A stretch of 64,000 bases of DNA from Desulfosudis oleivorans (GCA_020723305.1 DYJC01000002.1:62001-126000); one strand, 5' to 3'; shown: positions 9,439-17,774, counted from the stretch's first letter. The notes: generated by a model from the letters alone, not told the origin. Numbers and translations are program-made.

Positions 9439-9846
9439 ATTGTCTTCAATGGTATGATTTCTCAGAAAGGTTTCAATCCATTTTTCCTGGTGATACGGCA
9501 GATCGTTAAATTGAAGTGCGCATCGAATTTTCTGGTTGGCCGGATTTACAGATTTGTCCGTTAAAAATTCTTTTTCTGAAATAATTCTGGTATGGAATTT
9601 ATAAGAGAGGTTGTTGACATCCGAATCTTTTTTATCGAACAGAAAGATCATGTCTGTTGAATCCACAGACCTGGTTTTGATACCGGCATAGGCAAAGGAA
9701 AGACCGCCCATGCTGATGTCGATAACCTGTCCCAGTTTGCTGCACTCGTGACCCAGTACAGCAAAAATCCCGGTTTTCACCTTATACCGTTTATGTTTTC
9801 GGGACTCATTTTTTTTAGAGTTCTGCATATTCCGCATCAATGGCAT
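9433..9846 (-). CDS. PilZ domain protein
   Basis: A 137-residue protein with the c-di-GMP-binding PilZ signature: RKHKRYKV near residue 16 and DISMGGLSF near residue 44. These correspond to the RxxxR and (D/N)xSxxG motifs that clamp c-di-GMP. No other domain is present. The start lies inside the 3' end of the upstream secreted-protein gene (32-bp overlap), which suggests translational coupling; ATGs at 9837 and 9828 are alternatives. It is the second gene of a unit behind a sigma54-type promoter. It probably links c-di-GMP to motility, adhesion or polysaccharide output. Confidence 0.85.
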   Translation of the reverse strand: MPLMRNMQNSKKNESRKHKRYKVKTGIFAVLGHECSKLGQVIDISMGGLSFAYAGIKTRSVDSTDMIFLFDKKDSDVNNLSYKFHTRIISEKEFLTDKSVNPANQKIRCALQFNDLPYHQEKWIETFLRNHTIEDNL

Positions 9847-10414
9847 TTAGCCCAGCCTTTAACTGTGTAAGAAATTGATCCAGATCCGGCAGGTGTTTAT
9901 TCTGTTTCTGGTATTGGTAAACAAGCTTATGAAAAAGAGTGGCCTGTCTGAATAACTCCTGGTGAATATTTAAAATATCTTTTTTGCAGTTATCAACCTG
10001 CCGAAGGTTTAGTGAAAGAAGCTTTTTTTTGCATCGATAGGATGCACCGGCAAAATTGGAACAAAGGGATAAGAACTGTTCCGAGTTGATGAGTTCAAGA
10101 TACCTTTTTTCTGCGGATATCTGGTCGAGTTTCTGAATAAAAGTGAGAAAATCTCGATAATCCGGGCATTGTCTAAAGAGTTCCAGGCGGAGTTTATCGT
10201 TCATGTGTAAATCGGTTTTGGCACGGCTGGTTGTTTTTTGAGTACCGGATTGTGTGCCGGTCTCATCCGTCTGGGTTAGTGGGACAGCGGTTTCTGCTTC
10301 CCCTGCTTTCACTTCACGTAACGAATTGTTGCTCAGGGCGTTCATTGCAGCTTTTCCGGAAACCGGATTCAGGAAAAGAGCAAGGATAAGAAGGATGTTA
10401 CTTGTTCGTATCAT
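9815..10414 (-). CDS. Secreted hypothetical protein, first gene of the sigma54-driven unit
   Basis: A 199-residue protein with a signal peptide (IRTSNILLILALFLNPVSG, cleavage after about GKA). Just after it, the segment MNALSNNSLREVKAGEAE resembles the M-x-A-L-S-[ND]-x-x-L-x-x-V-x-G motif seen near the N-terminus of some gammaproteobacterial and deltaproteobacterial surface proteins. The rest is charged and helical with four cysteines in the middle (CSNFAGASYRCKKK...CKKD). I do not recognise a family. It probably sits in the periplasm or on the surface. It is preceded by the promoter and palindromes described at 10515-10821. Confidence 0.7.
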   Translation of the reverse strand: MIRTSNILLILALFLNPVSGKAAMNALSNNSLREVKAGEAETAVPLTQTDETGTQSGTQKTTSRAKTDLHMNDKLRLELFRQCPDYRDFLTFIQKLDQISAEKRYLELINSEQFLSLCSNFAGASYRCKKKLLSLNLRQVDNCKKDILNIHQELFRQATLFHKLVYQYQKQNKHLPDLDQFLTQLKAGLNAIDAEYAEL

Positions 10415-10514
10415 AAAGGCTTAATACTCCGGGGTTAAAAACATTGTATGTTTCTTTTTAATTCTGTTCGGTAATGGTGAACTGTATTCCCATTCAGGAA
10501 CACCTTGCTTGATC

Positions 10515-10530
10515 AGCAATCCGCATGCCA
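10515..10530 (-). promoter_or_regulatory. Sigma54 (-24/-12) promoter
   Basis: The minus strand reads TGGCATGCGGATTGCT. The GG and GC dinucleotides are separated by exactly 10 bp, and the flanks match the TGGCAC-N5-TTGCW consensus at all but one core position. Transcription would begin near 10504, about 90 bp before the ATG of the secreted protein. A sigma54 activator gene lies immediately upstream, and palindromic sites sit at enhancer distance. Confidence 0.75.
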
Positions 10531-10655
10531 TGTTTTTTCTACACAAAGCTTTTCTGAAGGCTGGATGATTAATCTGTAAAGGCCAAATAACCTTTTTATA
10601 TTATGATCAAATCAAAAAGCACATCCGGACTTCGGTTTTTTTGCAGATCAAGATG

Positions 10656-10676
10656 AAGTGTAACGCAGTTACACTT
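10656..10676. promoter_or_regulatory. Perfect palindrome, probable enhancer site for the sigma54 activator
   Basis: Two perfect 9-bp arms, AAGTGTAAC and GTTACACTT, flank a 3-bp spacer GCA. A third half-site TGTAAC follows at 10677-10682. The centre lies about 135 bp upstream of the -24 element, a typical activator-binding distance. The Fis-type activator encoded at 10851-12533 is the obvious candidate, but binding is inferred. Confidence 0.65.
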
Positions 10677-10806
10677 TGTAACACGGCAGGTGTACTGGTT
10701 TCGATTCAGGGAAACAACTTTTATGGGCAATGAAAAATTGGTGGGTTCCAGCAATAGGGATTGTGAGTGGATGGATAGGAGGGAAAAACGATTCTGTTAA
10801 GGTTGC

Positions 10807-10821
10807 GTTACAATATGTAAC
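10807..10821. promoter_or_regulatory. Second palindrome with the same half-sites
   Basis: GTTACA-ATA-TGTAAC has 6-bp arms and a 3-bp spacer. It uses the same half-site as the palindrome at 10656-10676 but in everted order. It lies 30 bp beyond the 3' end of the activator gene and about 285 bp upstream of the -24 element. It may be a second, weaker binding site. Confidence 0.5.
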
Positions 10822-10850
10822 ATGGAGTTCTGCATCCAGCAAAATGACAG

Positions 10851-12533
10851 TCAGTTGTTTACCATATTGTACTTTTTCATTCTTCGATAGATACTCTGGC
10901 GGCTGACTCCCAACAGACCAGCGGTTTCGGTTTTATTCCAGCGTGTCTGATGAAGTGCTTTTAAAAGGGTCTGATATTCATCATCAGCGCCATCATCCAG
11001 ATTGAATTTTTGCAGTTCAACCGGAAGATGTTCAATAACGATAATTTCCTGGGAGCACAGAATAAAAGCATGTTCAAGGCTGTGTTCCAGTTCCCGGACA
11101 TTACCCGGCCAGAAATATCTCATAAAGAGATCCCGGACATCTTCCGAAACTTCAGCGATCTCTTTTTCAAATTTTTGGTTAAGCTTTTTGATAAAATGGG
11201 CGGTCAGCAAAGGGATATCTTCTTTCCGCTCTGCCAATGGGGGAAGGTTCAACTCAATGATTTTCAGACGATAATAGAGATCCTCCCGAAACCTTCCATG
11301 TCTTACCTCTTCGCGAAGATCCTTATTGGTTGCCGCAACAACGCGTGTATCCACCCGAATAGGGGTTGGATCACCAACCCGTTCAAACTCCATTTCCTGT
11401 AAAACACGAAGAAGGCGAAGCTGCATTTTCGGAGATGTTTCACCGATTTCATCCAGGAAAAGGGTTCCGCCATTGGCTTTCTGAAAACGGCCGATCTTAT
11501 CTCTGACCGCACCGGTGAATGCGCCGGTCACATGCCCAAACAGTTCGCTTTCCAGAAGTTCTTCCGGCAATGCACCGCAATTCACCTTAACAAGGGGTTT
11601 GTTGCTGCGGCATCCGCCGAAATGCAGTGCATCCGCCACCATCTCTTTTCCTGTGCCGCTTTTTCCGGTAATCAATACGGTTGTACGCAAATCCACAAGC
11701 GCTTCAATCCGGGCATAGATTTCTTGTAAAGCCGGACTTTTCCCGATAATGTTTTGATACTGTCTTCTTTCTTTCAGGCTTTTTTCAAGATCGGCAAGAC
11801 GGGTTTCATCCCGGATCACCATAACAGCTCCGGTTGAAACATTTGGACGATTTTCGAGAGGGGCTGCGGAAAGGCTGACAACCTGGGCTGGATGCTTTTC
11901 ATGAAAACACTCAATCCGATATCGTTCCGTCGGTTTCTTCTGCGCAATGGTCCGTTTGAGGATATCGATGCATTTCCCGGCACATCTGGGAGTCAAATCC
12001 TTCCATGATTTTCCCTTTGCATCCTTCTGAGAGATTCCACAGATATTTGCAGTAGCGCCATTAATCTCAATTACCCGAATCGAATCGTCTACGGTTATGA
12101 TCGCATCTTTTACACTTTTAAAAATGGCCTCCAGATTCGACCGGTATTTTTCTTTTTCATCCAGGAGTAGCTTGTGGCGCAGGGCGGATTTTGCCACATG
12201 GATAAGTTCTTCATATTTTATGGGTTTTTCAATATAATCAAAGGCACCCAGGCGGACGGCATCGGCTGCGGTTTTTAAGGTCGGAACCCCGGTAAAGATA
12301 ATCACCGGGCAGTGGAGTTTCATGCTTCGAATCTGTTCAAGAATATCGATTCCCGATTTTCCCTGAAGAATAATATCGGTAAATATCAGATCAAAACCAA
12401 TTTCCGATATCTGTAGTATCGCACTTTGATAATCATGGGCCGTGAATATCTCATACCCTTTGGCCTCAAAAAAAAATTTCAGGGTGTATCGGATATCTTC
12501 CTTATCATCGACGATTAATATTTTTTCTTTCAT
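10851..12533 (-). CDS. Sigma54-dependent response regulator (REC-PAS-AAA-Fis)
   Basis: A 560-residue NtrC-type activator. The order is a receiver domain (residues 1-120; acidic pocket D9/D10, phosphoacceptor D53, conserved K near 103), a PAS domain (about 130-250) containing a few cysteines (CGIS, RCAGKC), an AAA+ domain (Walker A GKSGTGKE, GAFTGA sigma54-contact loop, Walker B GGTLFLDEIGE) and a C-terminal Fis helix-turn-helix (NKTETAGLLGVSRQSIYRRM). All residues needed for sigma54 activation are present. No sensor kinase lies nearby, so it is an orphan regulator. It starts 3 bp after the small helix-turn-helix-like gene upstream and reads toward the sigma54 promoter at 10515-10530. Confidence 0.95.
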   Translation of the reverse strand: MKEKILIVDDKEDIRYTLKFFFEAKGYEIFTAHDYQSAILQISEIGFDLIFTDIILQGKSGIDILEQIRSMKLHCPVIIFTGVPTLKTAADAVRLGAFDYIEKPIKYEELIHVAKSALRHKLLLDEKEKYRSNLEAIFKSVKDAIITVDDSIRVIEINGATANICGISQKDAKGKSWKDLTPRCAGKCIDILKRTIAQKKPTERYRIECFHEKHPAQVVSLSAAPLENRPNVSTGAVMVIRDETRLADLEKSLKERRQYQNIIGKSPALQEIYARIEALVDLRTTVLITGKSGTGKEMVADALHFGGCRSNKPLVKVNCGALPEELLESELFGHVTGAFTGAVRDKIGRFQKANGGTLFLDEIGETSPKMQLRLLRVLQEMEFERVGDPTPIRVDTRVVAATNKDLREEVRHGRFREDLYYRLKIIELNLPPLAERKEDIPLLTAHFIKKLNQKFEKEIAEVSEDVRDLFMRYFWPGNVRELEHSLEHAFILCSQEIIVIEHLPVELQKFNLDDGADDEYQTLLKALHQTRWNKTETAGLLGVSRQSIYRRMKKYNMVNN

Positions 12534-12536
12534 CCG

Positions 12537-13001
12537 CTATATGTCTGGATAATCCTGAAAGAGCCTGTGCACGGTTTGGGCATGCCATCGGCCTTGTTTT
12601 GTGAATGTCGGAATGTTTTCCTTTTCCAGAAATCGGGCAATCTCTTCATAGGTTTTCAATTTTTTACGCATCCTTGTAATGATTTTTTTTACTCGCTGAT
12701 GGTGGGAGTCTTCTGATTTTTTGAATTTTTTTCGAACCTTACCGGCATACAAATTAAGCCTTATGTTTTGTTTTTCAGATATAATATGATTTGTAAGCCT
12801 TTCAATAGATTCTGAAATTTTCAGATCGGCATCAACTATTTTCTTTTGATTTTCAGATAATTTTTTCAGATAGTCTTCTATGGAAGGCGTAAGTTCTTGA
12901 AGGATTTTTGCCAAAGGCAGGCCGGTATTCCCTCCTTTTTTTTCTTGTTTTTGATCAGCCCGATCATTTCGATACGGCGGTTTTTTTTTGGAAATATTCA
13001 T
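12537..13001 (-). CDS. Small basic protein with a recombinase-like helix-turn-helix tail
   Basis: A 154-residue protein. The first 100 residues are lysine-rich and predicted helical with coiled-coil character (residues 40-80). The C-terminus reads MRKKLKTYEEIARFLEKENIP followed by TFTKQGRWHAQTVHRLFQD. This matches the tail found in serine recombinases and phage proteins, where the YxEIAxxLN-x-x-GIPT-RxG-W part forms a DNA-binding unit, but no catalytic domain is present. It is transcribed just ahead of the sigma54 activator (3-bp gap) and is probably a co-regulated DNA-binding accessory protein. Function is inferred only. Confidence 0.65.
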   Translation of the reverse strand: MNISKKKPPYRNDRADQKQEKKGGNTGLPLAKILQELTPSIEDYLKKLSENQKKIVDADLKISESIERLTNHIISEKQNIRLNLYAGKVRKKFKKSEDSHHQRVKKIITRMRKKLKTYEEIARFLEKENIPTFTKQGRWHAQTVHRLFQDYPDI

Positions 13002-13342
13002 TAAAAATCCTTAAATTTAATTCACTCTGTATGGCCATGATCATTATTTTTAATGAAGTTCGTTGTCAAGAGTCAAATTGTCTAATTCCAGCTTGAACTT
13101 CCATTCTTTTTTCTGTATGGTAAGAAAAATCTTATGAAATTCAGTGACAGGAATCAGAAAATGACACCTGAATCATCTGTTCAACGATCCGTAATACAGC
13201 TTCATCGTTCATACCGCGACCTTAAAAACGAAACGACAGCCCTTTGCCGTGTCCGTAATTTTTTGATGCCTGATCCATTTCGTGTTTGAATCCAATACGG
13301 AAATGGTATTGCGTTTTCAATAAACAGAACAGGGGGTGATGG
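13002..13342. other. Divergent intergenic region with a weak small ORF
   Basis: The gap separates the minus-strand activator operon from the plus-strand membrane gene. A 51-codon frame at 13134-13289 (plus) starts with ATG but has no ribosome site, so I do not call it. At 13299-13312 the plus strand has GG-N10-GC ending in TTGC, a weak sigma54-like match about 30 bp before the next start codon. No repeat was found. Confidence 0.35.
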
Positions 13343-13726
13343 ATGGCAGATCAATTTGTATGGTGGCAGGGGAATGATTACACCGTGCTGGACGGTAGCC
13401 GGAAGGGCGTTGATCGAAGGATACGTATTGAAAGACGGGGTTGCATCGCAAGCGGGATATTTGCTGTAAACGTTCTGGAACGGAGACACAATGGGGAAAG
13501 AAGACAGATTCAGGACAGGCGGTTGGGAGATAAGACATCTTCAGCAGATCGGCTGGCGGATTTGACACGATCGATTCCTTTTGGAATTTTTTTATTGACG
13601 ATCAGTATGATCATTCTGCTGTCGGGAATTACGATTTTTCCGTCAATCAGTCTGGCTCTGGGGTTGTTGCTTGTCACAGCGGGGGCCTTTTTTATTTTTA
13701 TTTTTTTCCGGAAACGATTTCCCTGA
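13343..13726 (+). CDS. Small membrane protein with an Arg-Arg repeat cytoplasmic head
   Basis: A 127-residue protein with a strong ribosome site (AGGGGG, 6 bp before ATG). The first 75 residues are highly basic with repeated RR pairs (DRRIRIERRG, LERRHNGERRQIQDRR) at roughly regular spacing. Two adjacent hydrophobic helices follow (about 78-98 and 100-121), ending in RKRFP. The GxDRRxxERR pattern recurs in small deltaproteobacterial proteins of unknown role. Its 3' end overlaps the convergent membrane gene by 29 bp. Function is unknown. Confidence 0.65.
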   Translation: MADQFVWWQGNDYTVLDGSRKGVDRRIRIERRGCIASGIFAVNVLERRHNGERRQIQDRRLGDKTSSADRLADLTRSIPFGIFLLTISMIILLSGITIFPSISLALGLLLVTAGAFFIFIFFRKRFP

Positions 13727-14066
13727 AATAATGCATCAGCTCTTTTCTCTCCAAGATCAAGGTGTACAGGAGGATTGTATATTGAATTCCGTAAATACCG
13801 GCTTCCAGAGAGAAAAATATGGTTCCGTTCTCTGTAAAGAGTAAAAACAGGGATAAGATCGCTGAAACCAGCAGAAAATAATACCGGTACCGGATCAGTT
13901 TCAGATGATTGTGTATCCAGATCAGGTCCGCGATTTTTAAAAAATAGAAAACGATAACCGTATTGGCAATGCTCCAGAGAATCCCCTGGATTTTTGTTAA
14001 AAGAAAATACGTTTCACGGCTGAAGCTATTGCCGATATGAAGAAATATGGCATCAATGGATTCCAT
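13698..14066 (-). CDS. Small integral membrane protein
   Basis: A 122-residue protein with three to four hydrophobic helices (TKIQGILWSIANTVIVFYFLK, YYFLLVSAILSLFLLFT, GIQYTILLYTLIL). The pattern of a helix beginning GxLWxxxxT and ending in a charged LERKE segment resembles the helices of the 203-residue neighbour, so the two are probably related. They are separated by 2 bp and co-transcribed. No function is recognised. Confidence 0.65.
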   Translation of the reverse strand: MESIDAIFLHIGNSFSRETYFLLTKIQGILWSIANTVIVFYFLKIADLIWIHNHLKLIRYRYYFLLVSAILSLFLLFTENGTIFFSLEAGIYGIQYTILLYTLILERKELMHYFREIVSGKK

Positions 14067-14068
14067 GA

Positions 14069-14680
14069 TCAGGGCGAGCTCTTTTTCAGTAAATGATAGG
14101 CTTTCAGACCAATGAGTGCTACCGCGCCTTCGATCAGAAACCAGAACAAACCACAGATTTTTATATAAAACAGATAGATATTTTTTAGATTGCTTTTTTC
14201 CAGCCCGAAACGATCCATGATGGAAAAAATTCTGTATTCATAAAAAAGATAAAAGGCAGCCGCCGATACCACAAGAAGGGGAACCCCATACCGTGTCCAG
14301 GGATTCATTGTTCCGAATGGTTCGGATGGCATCCGGCCCGGACGTATTGATTTTTCCAGGATAATATAGGCATGAAGGGAATAGAACATGATACTACCTT
14401 CCAGCACAACCCACAAGGTACAGAACAGATTCCATAATGCATATTGATAAAAATACAGGTTGATTTTTCGGGAAAAGTCCAGATATCCGGAGATAAAACC
14501 TTCACCCCAGAATGATGTCAGAAAGAGCAGGATAAAAATGAGGCTGAAAAGAATGATTAGCCCCAGAAACTTTTTTTGCTTTCCTTCAACAAATGCAATG
14601 CCCTGACGGATAAAAATCAGGATCACCATTTCTGCAAACACCCAGAAAAGCCCCATTGATTTTATAAAAAAAGAGTGCAT
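14069..14680 (-). CDS. Integral membrane protein with repeated helix motif
   Basis: A 203-residue protein with about five to six hydrophobic helices. Three of them share a pattern: GLFWVFAEMVILIF (N-terminal), LFCTLWVVLEGSIMFYSLHAY (middle) and GLFWFLIEGAVALIGLKAY (C-terminal). Each has an aromatic-W-x3-E-x7-LxAY-like layout. This suggests internal duplication and a conserved acidic residue in the membrane. I do not recognise the family. It is paired with the 122-residue gene 2 bp downstream. Confidence 0.65.
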   Translation of the reverse strand: MHSFFIKSMGLFWVFAEMVILIFIRQGIAFVEGKQKKFLGLIILFSLIFILLFLTSFWGEGFISGYLDFSRKINLYFYQYALWNLFCTLWVVLEGSIMFYSLHAYIILEKSIRPGRMPSEPFGTMNPWTRYGVPLLVVSAAAFYLFYEYRIFSIMDRFGLEKSNLKNIYLFYIKICGLFWFLIEGAVALIGLKAYHLLKKSSP

Positions 14681-14698
14681 CCATTATTTATTGAAAGG

Positions 14699-15139
14699 CT
14701 AATAATCGCGTCCGCCGCCACGTCCGCCTCTATCGCCGCCTTGTCCGCTGCGGCCACTTCCGCCTTGTCCGCCACGTCCGCCTCTGTCGCCACTTTGTCC
14801 GCTGCGTCCGCCTGAACGACCGCCTCTATCGCCGCCTTGTCCGCCACGTCCACCGCCACGACCGCCACCGCGACCACCTCTGCTACCACCATTTTCGGTT
14901 TGAGGTCTGGCTTCGTTTACCTTAAGGGTTCTTCCTTTGTGTTCCTGGCCGTTGAGTGTGTCGATTGCAGCCTGACCTTCTGTTTTCGATCCCATCTCAA
15001 CAAATCCAAAGCCTTTGGATTGTCCGCTATGTTTGTCTTTAATAACGGTTGCAGATTCAACCTTTCCGAATTGTTCTAAAAGCTGTTGTAAGTCCACTTC
15101 AGTGACAGTGTATGGCAAATTGCCGACATAAATTTTCAT
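14699..15139 (-). CDS. RRM RNA-binding protein with RGG-repeat tail
   Basis: A 146-residue protein. Residues 1-80 are a complete RNA recognition motif with RNP2 (IYVGNL) and RNP1 (KGFGFVEM), which bind single-stranded RNA. Residues about 84-146 are almost entirely Gly, Arg, Ser and Gln in RGG/RSGG/DRGG repeats. Such tails bind RNA and can drive condensation. Similar proteins are cold-induced in cyanobacteria and deltaproteobacteria. A strong ribosome site (AAGGAG) lies before the ATG. The tail DNA is a GC-rich near-repeat that creates a long alanine-rich frame on the same strand, which is not a gene. Confidence 0.92.
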   Translation of the reverse strand: MKIYVGNLPYTVTEVDLQQLLEQFGKVESATVIKDKHSGQSKGFGFVEMGSKTEGQAAIDTLNGQEHKGRTLKVNEARPQTENGGSRGGRGGGRGGGRGGQGGDRGGRSGGRSGQSGDRGGRGGQGGSGRSGQGGDRGGRGGGRDY

Positions 15140-15237
15140 TCAAATCTCCTTTTGTGTGATAACGAATCTTGATTTATCTTTCTTGCATTTTTTAAGGTCA
15201 GAGTAAAACAGTTTTTCATCTGAGTTCAAAATATTCT

Positions 15238-16932
15238 TCAGATACCGGCACGCATCAATGCCAGAAAATCCGTGAATTTTTTCGTATGAAGAACCCGGTC
15301 GGACATTCGTGGATCACGGAAAAGTTTTGCGATTTCGGAGGCAATCTCCAGTTGTGCACTGGGATCTTCTGTGGGCGTAAGTACCAGAAAAATCACTTTT
15401 GCCGACTTACCGTCCGGTGCATCAAAATCGATCCCTGTCTCAGAAATGCCGACCGCTACCATGGAATCCTTCAGTCCGCTGATACGGGCGTGTGGGAGCG
15501 CCACTCCATTGCCGATACCGGTGCTGAGTGCTTCCTCACGGGCCCAGATAGCCTTTTCTATGGCTTCTGCATCCAAACCTTCCATATCAGAGCACACCAT
15601 CGCGGTCATTTCGTGGATGGCTTCACGACGGGAGTGGGCTTTCATACCCAGCAGAAAAAGTTTCGGGGATAAGATATTCCGCAGCCTCCGTTTTGTTTCC
15701 GTGCGGAGAATCAGTCGCATGGACGGACCGCTCATCAAAGACGTGACAATTGCCATAATGACCAAGGCGACAAACAGTTGTTCATGGATGATTCCTGTTT
15801 CCAGGGCGATCATCCCCAGGATGATTTCCATGGCTCCCCGGGAATTCATGGCAAAACCGATTGCCCAGGCTTCACGGGAGGGCATTCCTCCCCATCGAGC
15901 TCCTATGGCGCCTCCGGCGAGTTTGCAAACGCAGGAAATCAAAAGTATTGCAAGAACCAGGGAAAAGTCAAAATGGGTCAGGAAGTTGATCTTGAGACCA
16001 ATGCTTGCAAAAAATACCGGGGCAAAAATGAACGAGATAAATTTATCAATGATAACACGACTTTGTTCGCGCAGGTGGGATGAGTCGCCGACCACTATGC
16101 CCACGATAAAGGCGCCGAAAATCGCATGAATTCCGATCCATTCAGTAAATGAAGCTCCAAGCAGCCCTAATATAAGCGCAAAACTCAGCTCACCACCTGG
16201 CCAGCGAGTGTATGCCTGCACAAACGGCAGCACCTTGTGAACCAGCCAGCGGCCGAGAGTAAGCATTGTGCCGGCAAAAGTCAGCGTCAAGGTTATGGTC
16301 AGCATGATATGGTTGCTGTTCCCAATTGAATTGCCAATAAGACCTAACACAACGGCAAAAATGATCCAGCCGATCAGGTCGTTAAAGATAGCCGCGCTGA
16401 TAACTACCATCCCCAGGTCACTGCGGTAAAGGTTCATGTCCATCAGTGTTTTAGCAATGACGGGCAGGGCGGAAATCGATATGGCAATGGCTAAAAACAA
16501 TGCAAATATCAATGGGTCAGCACCCAGATGACGCCCCAGCCTCTCAGGTATAACGAAAGCTGCGGCCAATGCGATAAAAAAAGGAATGACAATACTGGTG
16601 ATCCCGACCTTGCATCCTATCTTGCCCTGCTTCCACATGGTTGACAGATCGACTTCCATCCCGGCTACCAGCAGGAATAAAACAATGGCCAGGGTCGCAA
16701 TGGTTTCCAGGGTAATGAAGTTCAACCCTTGCAGGGGGAAGAGGAACTTATTCAGATCAGGTGCCAGTCTGCCCAGGATCGTCGGGCCAAGCAGAACTCC
16801 AGCGGTCAGTTCTCCCACTACCGCCGGCTGATTAAATCGCTGAGCCAGCTCGCCAAGAACTCGGGCCACAAAGAGCAGAACCCCCAAAGAGAGGAACATC
16901 ACTATGATATTATGCGATGTTAACGTTTCCAT
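15238..16932 (-). CDS. CPA2 cation/proton antiporter fused to a PTS EIIA-type domain
   Basis: A 564-residue inner-membrane protein. The first 400 residues form a 12-13-helix Na+/H+ or K+/H+ exchanger of the CPA2 family, with GELTAGVLLGPTILG in helix 2, the unwound region ISALPVIAKTLMD and the ion-binding FND (TAIFND position) in VVISAAIFNDLIGWII. The C-terminal 150 residues match the fructose-type PTS EIIA fold, including the phosphoacceptor context GNGVALPHARI and ISETGIDFDAPDGKSAKVIFLVL. The His is present, so the domain could be phosphorylated. It probably couples ion flux to PTS or nitrogen status, as in similar deltaproteobacterial fusions. It is monocistronic. Confidence 0.9.
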   Translation of the reverse strand: METLTSHNIIVMFLSLGVLLFVARVLGELAQRFNQPAVVGELTAGVLLGPTILGRLAPDLNKFLFPLQGLNFITLETIATLAIVLFLLVAGMEVDLSTMWKQGKIGCKVGITSIVIPFFIALAAAFVIPERLGRHLGADPLIFALFLAIAISISALPVIAKTLMDMNLYRSDLGMVVISAAIFNDLIGWIIFAVVLGLIGNSIGNSNHIMLTITLTLTFAGTMLTLGRWLVHKVLPFVQAYTRWPGGELSFALILGLLGASFTEWIGIHAIFGAFIVGIVVGDSSHLREQSRVIIDKFISFIFAPVFFASIGLKINFLTHFDFSLVLAILLISCVCKLAGGAIGARWGGMPSREAWAIGFAMNSRGAMEIILGMIALETGIIHEQLFVALVIMAIVTSLMSGPSMRLILRTETKRRLRNILSPKLFLLGMKAHSRREAIHEMTAMVCSDMEGLDAEAIEKAIWAREEALSTGIGNGVALPHARISGLKDSMVAVGISETGIDFDAPDGKSAKVIFLVLTPTEDPSAQLEIASEIAKLFRDPRMSDRVLHTKKFTDFLALMRAGI

Positions 16933-17261
16933 TATTTTATTTCCGAGTTAATCCGTTATAAAAAAAGCATGATAGAACATAACGAAAATTACTCGATTTA
17001 GTAAAGAAAATAATTCGATATCTGTAAAAAATGTTACAATCCGAAACCAGCGAGGGAGAAATCAATTGATGGATGAAGTTGAGGCGTTATGTAAATTTCA
17101 AAAGGGGTTGATAAAGACAGAAGAGGGTGAATCAGAAAAAATTGAATGGGGTGGATTCAGAAAGATTTGCAGAGGAATCCGGCAGATTGGATCAGTGGGA
17201 TTTGTTGTTCATCCGCGCTCAAAGCTGTTGAATGATCGAATCCTGAAACAACCAAACCCCA
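16933..17261. other. Intergenic region upstream of the antiporter gene
   Basis: AT-rich. An imperfect palindrome TGTAA-N6-TTACA lies at 17023-17038, about 90 bp upstream of the antiporter ATG. It shares the TGTAAC half-site of the palindromes at 10.7-10.8 kb but has a different spacing. A 71-codon plus-strand frame (17066-17281, TTG or ATG start) overlaps the end of the convergent PEP-CTERM gene and has only a distant GAGG. I do not support it as a gene. Confidence 0.3.
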
Positions 17262-17774
17262 TTAACGTTTTTTTCTCGTAACCACCATCATGAGTCCAAA
17301 AACACCGGAACCCAGAAGCAGGGCGGGACTGGCAATAGGAATGGGAGATACGGCATCATCCGGTATCAGCGTAAGAAATGACAGACGTGGAACGTCAGAC
17401 CACATGATCGCTAAGGAACTGTACCAGTCATTATTTCCTTTTATACCTCCGCCATCAAAAGTCACATCGCCATCTGTATCTATGATACCGTTGACAACAA
17501 TGCTCAAATAGACCACTCCGGTATAGAATGAATCCGTTTTTGAAAACGTCATAATTGAGGAGGGCGACCAGTCTGACCATACTGATCCGTCATAGCTCCA
17601 GTCCAGATTCAGGTTAAATGGCCAATTTAAGGTATTGCTTATTTGGACAAAGCCATCATTATCGGTATCCACCAAATAAAATTTGACTGGATCTATCGTC
17701 GCCGCCTGAACCGCCGGAATGGTAAATAAAGTCAGTATTGAAACGATTAATATAATGCATACCCGTGTTTTCAT
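17262..17774 (-). CDS. PEP-CTERM (VPLPA-type) exosortase substrate
   Basis: A 170-residue secreted protein. It has a signal peptide (CIILIVSILTLFTIPAVQA, cleavage near A24) and a short beta-rich body. The C-terminus is a tripartite sorting signal: a SPIPIASP motif (about 143-150), a hydrophobic helix ALLLGSGVFGLMMVV and a basic end TRKKR. The motif matches the VPLPA-like variant expected for an EpsI-fused exosortase (XrtD), which is encoded at 26939-28507. The protein would be exported, cut at the motif and linked to the envelope or exopolysaccharide. It lies downstream of the tyrosine kinase gene, apparently as its own unit with AAAGGG before the ATG. Confidence 0.82.
   Translation of the reverse strand: MKTRVCIILIVSILTLFTIPAVQAATIDPVKFYLVDTDNDGFVQISNTLNWPFNLNLDWSYDGSVWSDWSPSSIMTFSKTDSFYTGVVYLSIVVNGIIDTDGDVTFDGGGIKGNNDWYSSLAIMWSDVPRLSFLTLIPDDAVSPIPIASPALLLGSGVFGLMMVVTRKKR

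Noticed and set aside
13134..13289. A 51-codon plus-strand small ORF
   Set aside because: No ribosome site and no recognisable sequence. It could be a leader, but I cannot support it.
14662..14892. Alanine-, valine- and aspartate-rich minus-strand frame
   Set aside because: It is an alternate frame of the RGG-repeat tail of the RRM protein. Its composition follows from the GC-rich repeat and there is no ribosome site.
15371..16129. A 252-codon plus-strand frame opposite the antiporter
   Set aside because: Ser/Pro/Met-rich antisense of a membrane protein with well-defined motifs on the other strand.
17066..17281. A 71-codon plus-strand frame next to the PEP-CTERM gene
   Set aside because: It overlaps the convergent gene, has only a distant GAGG and no recognisable sequence.
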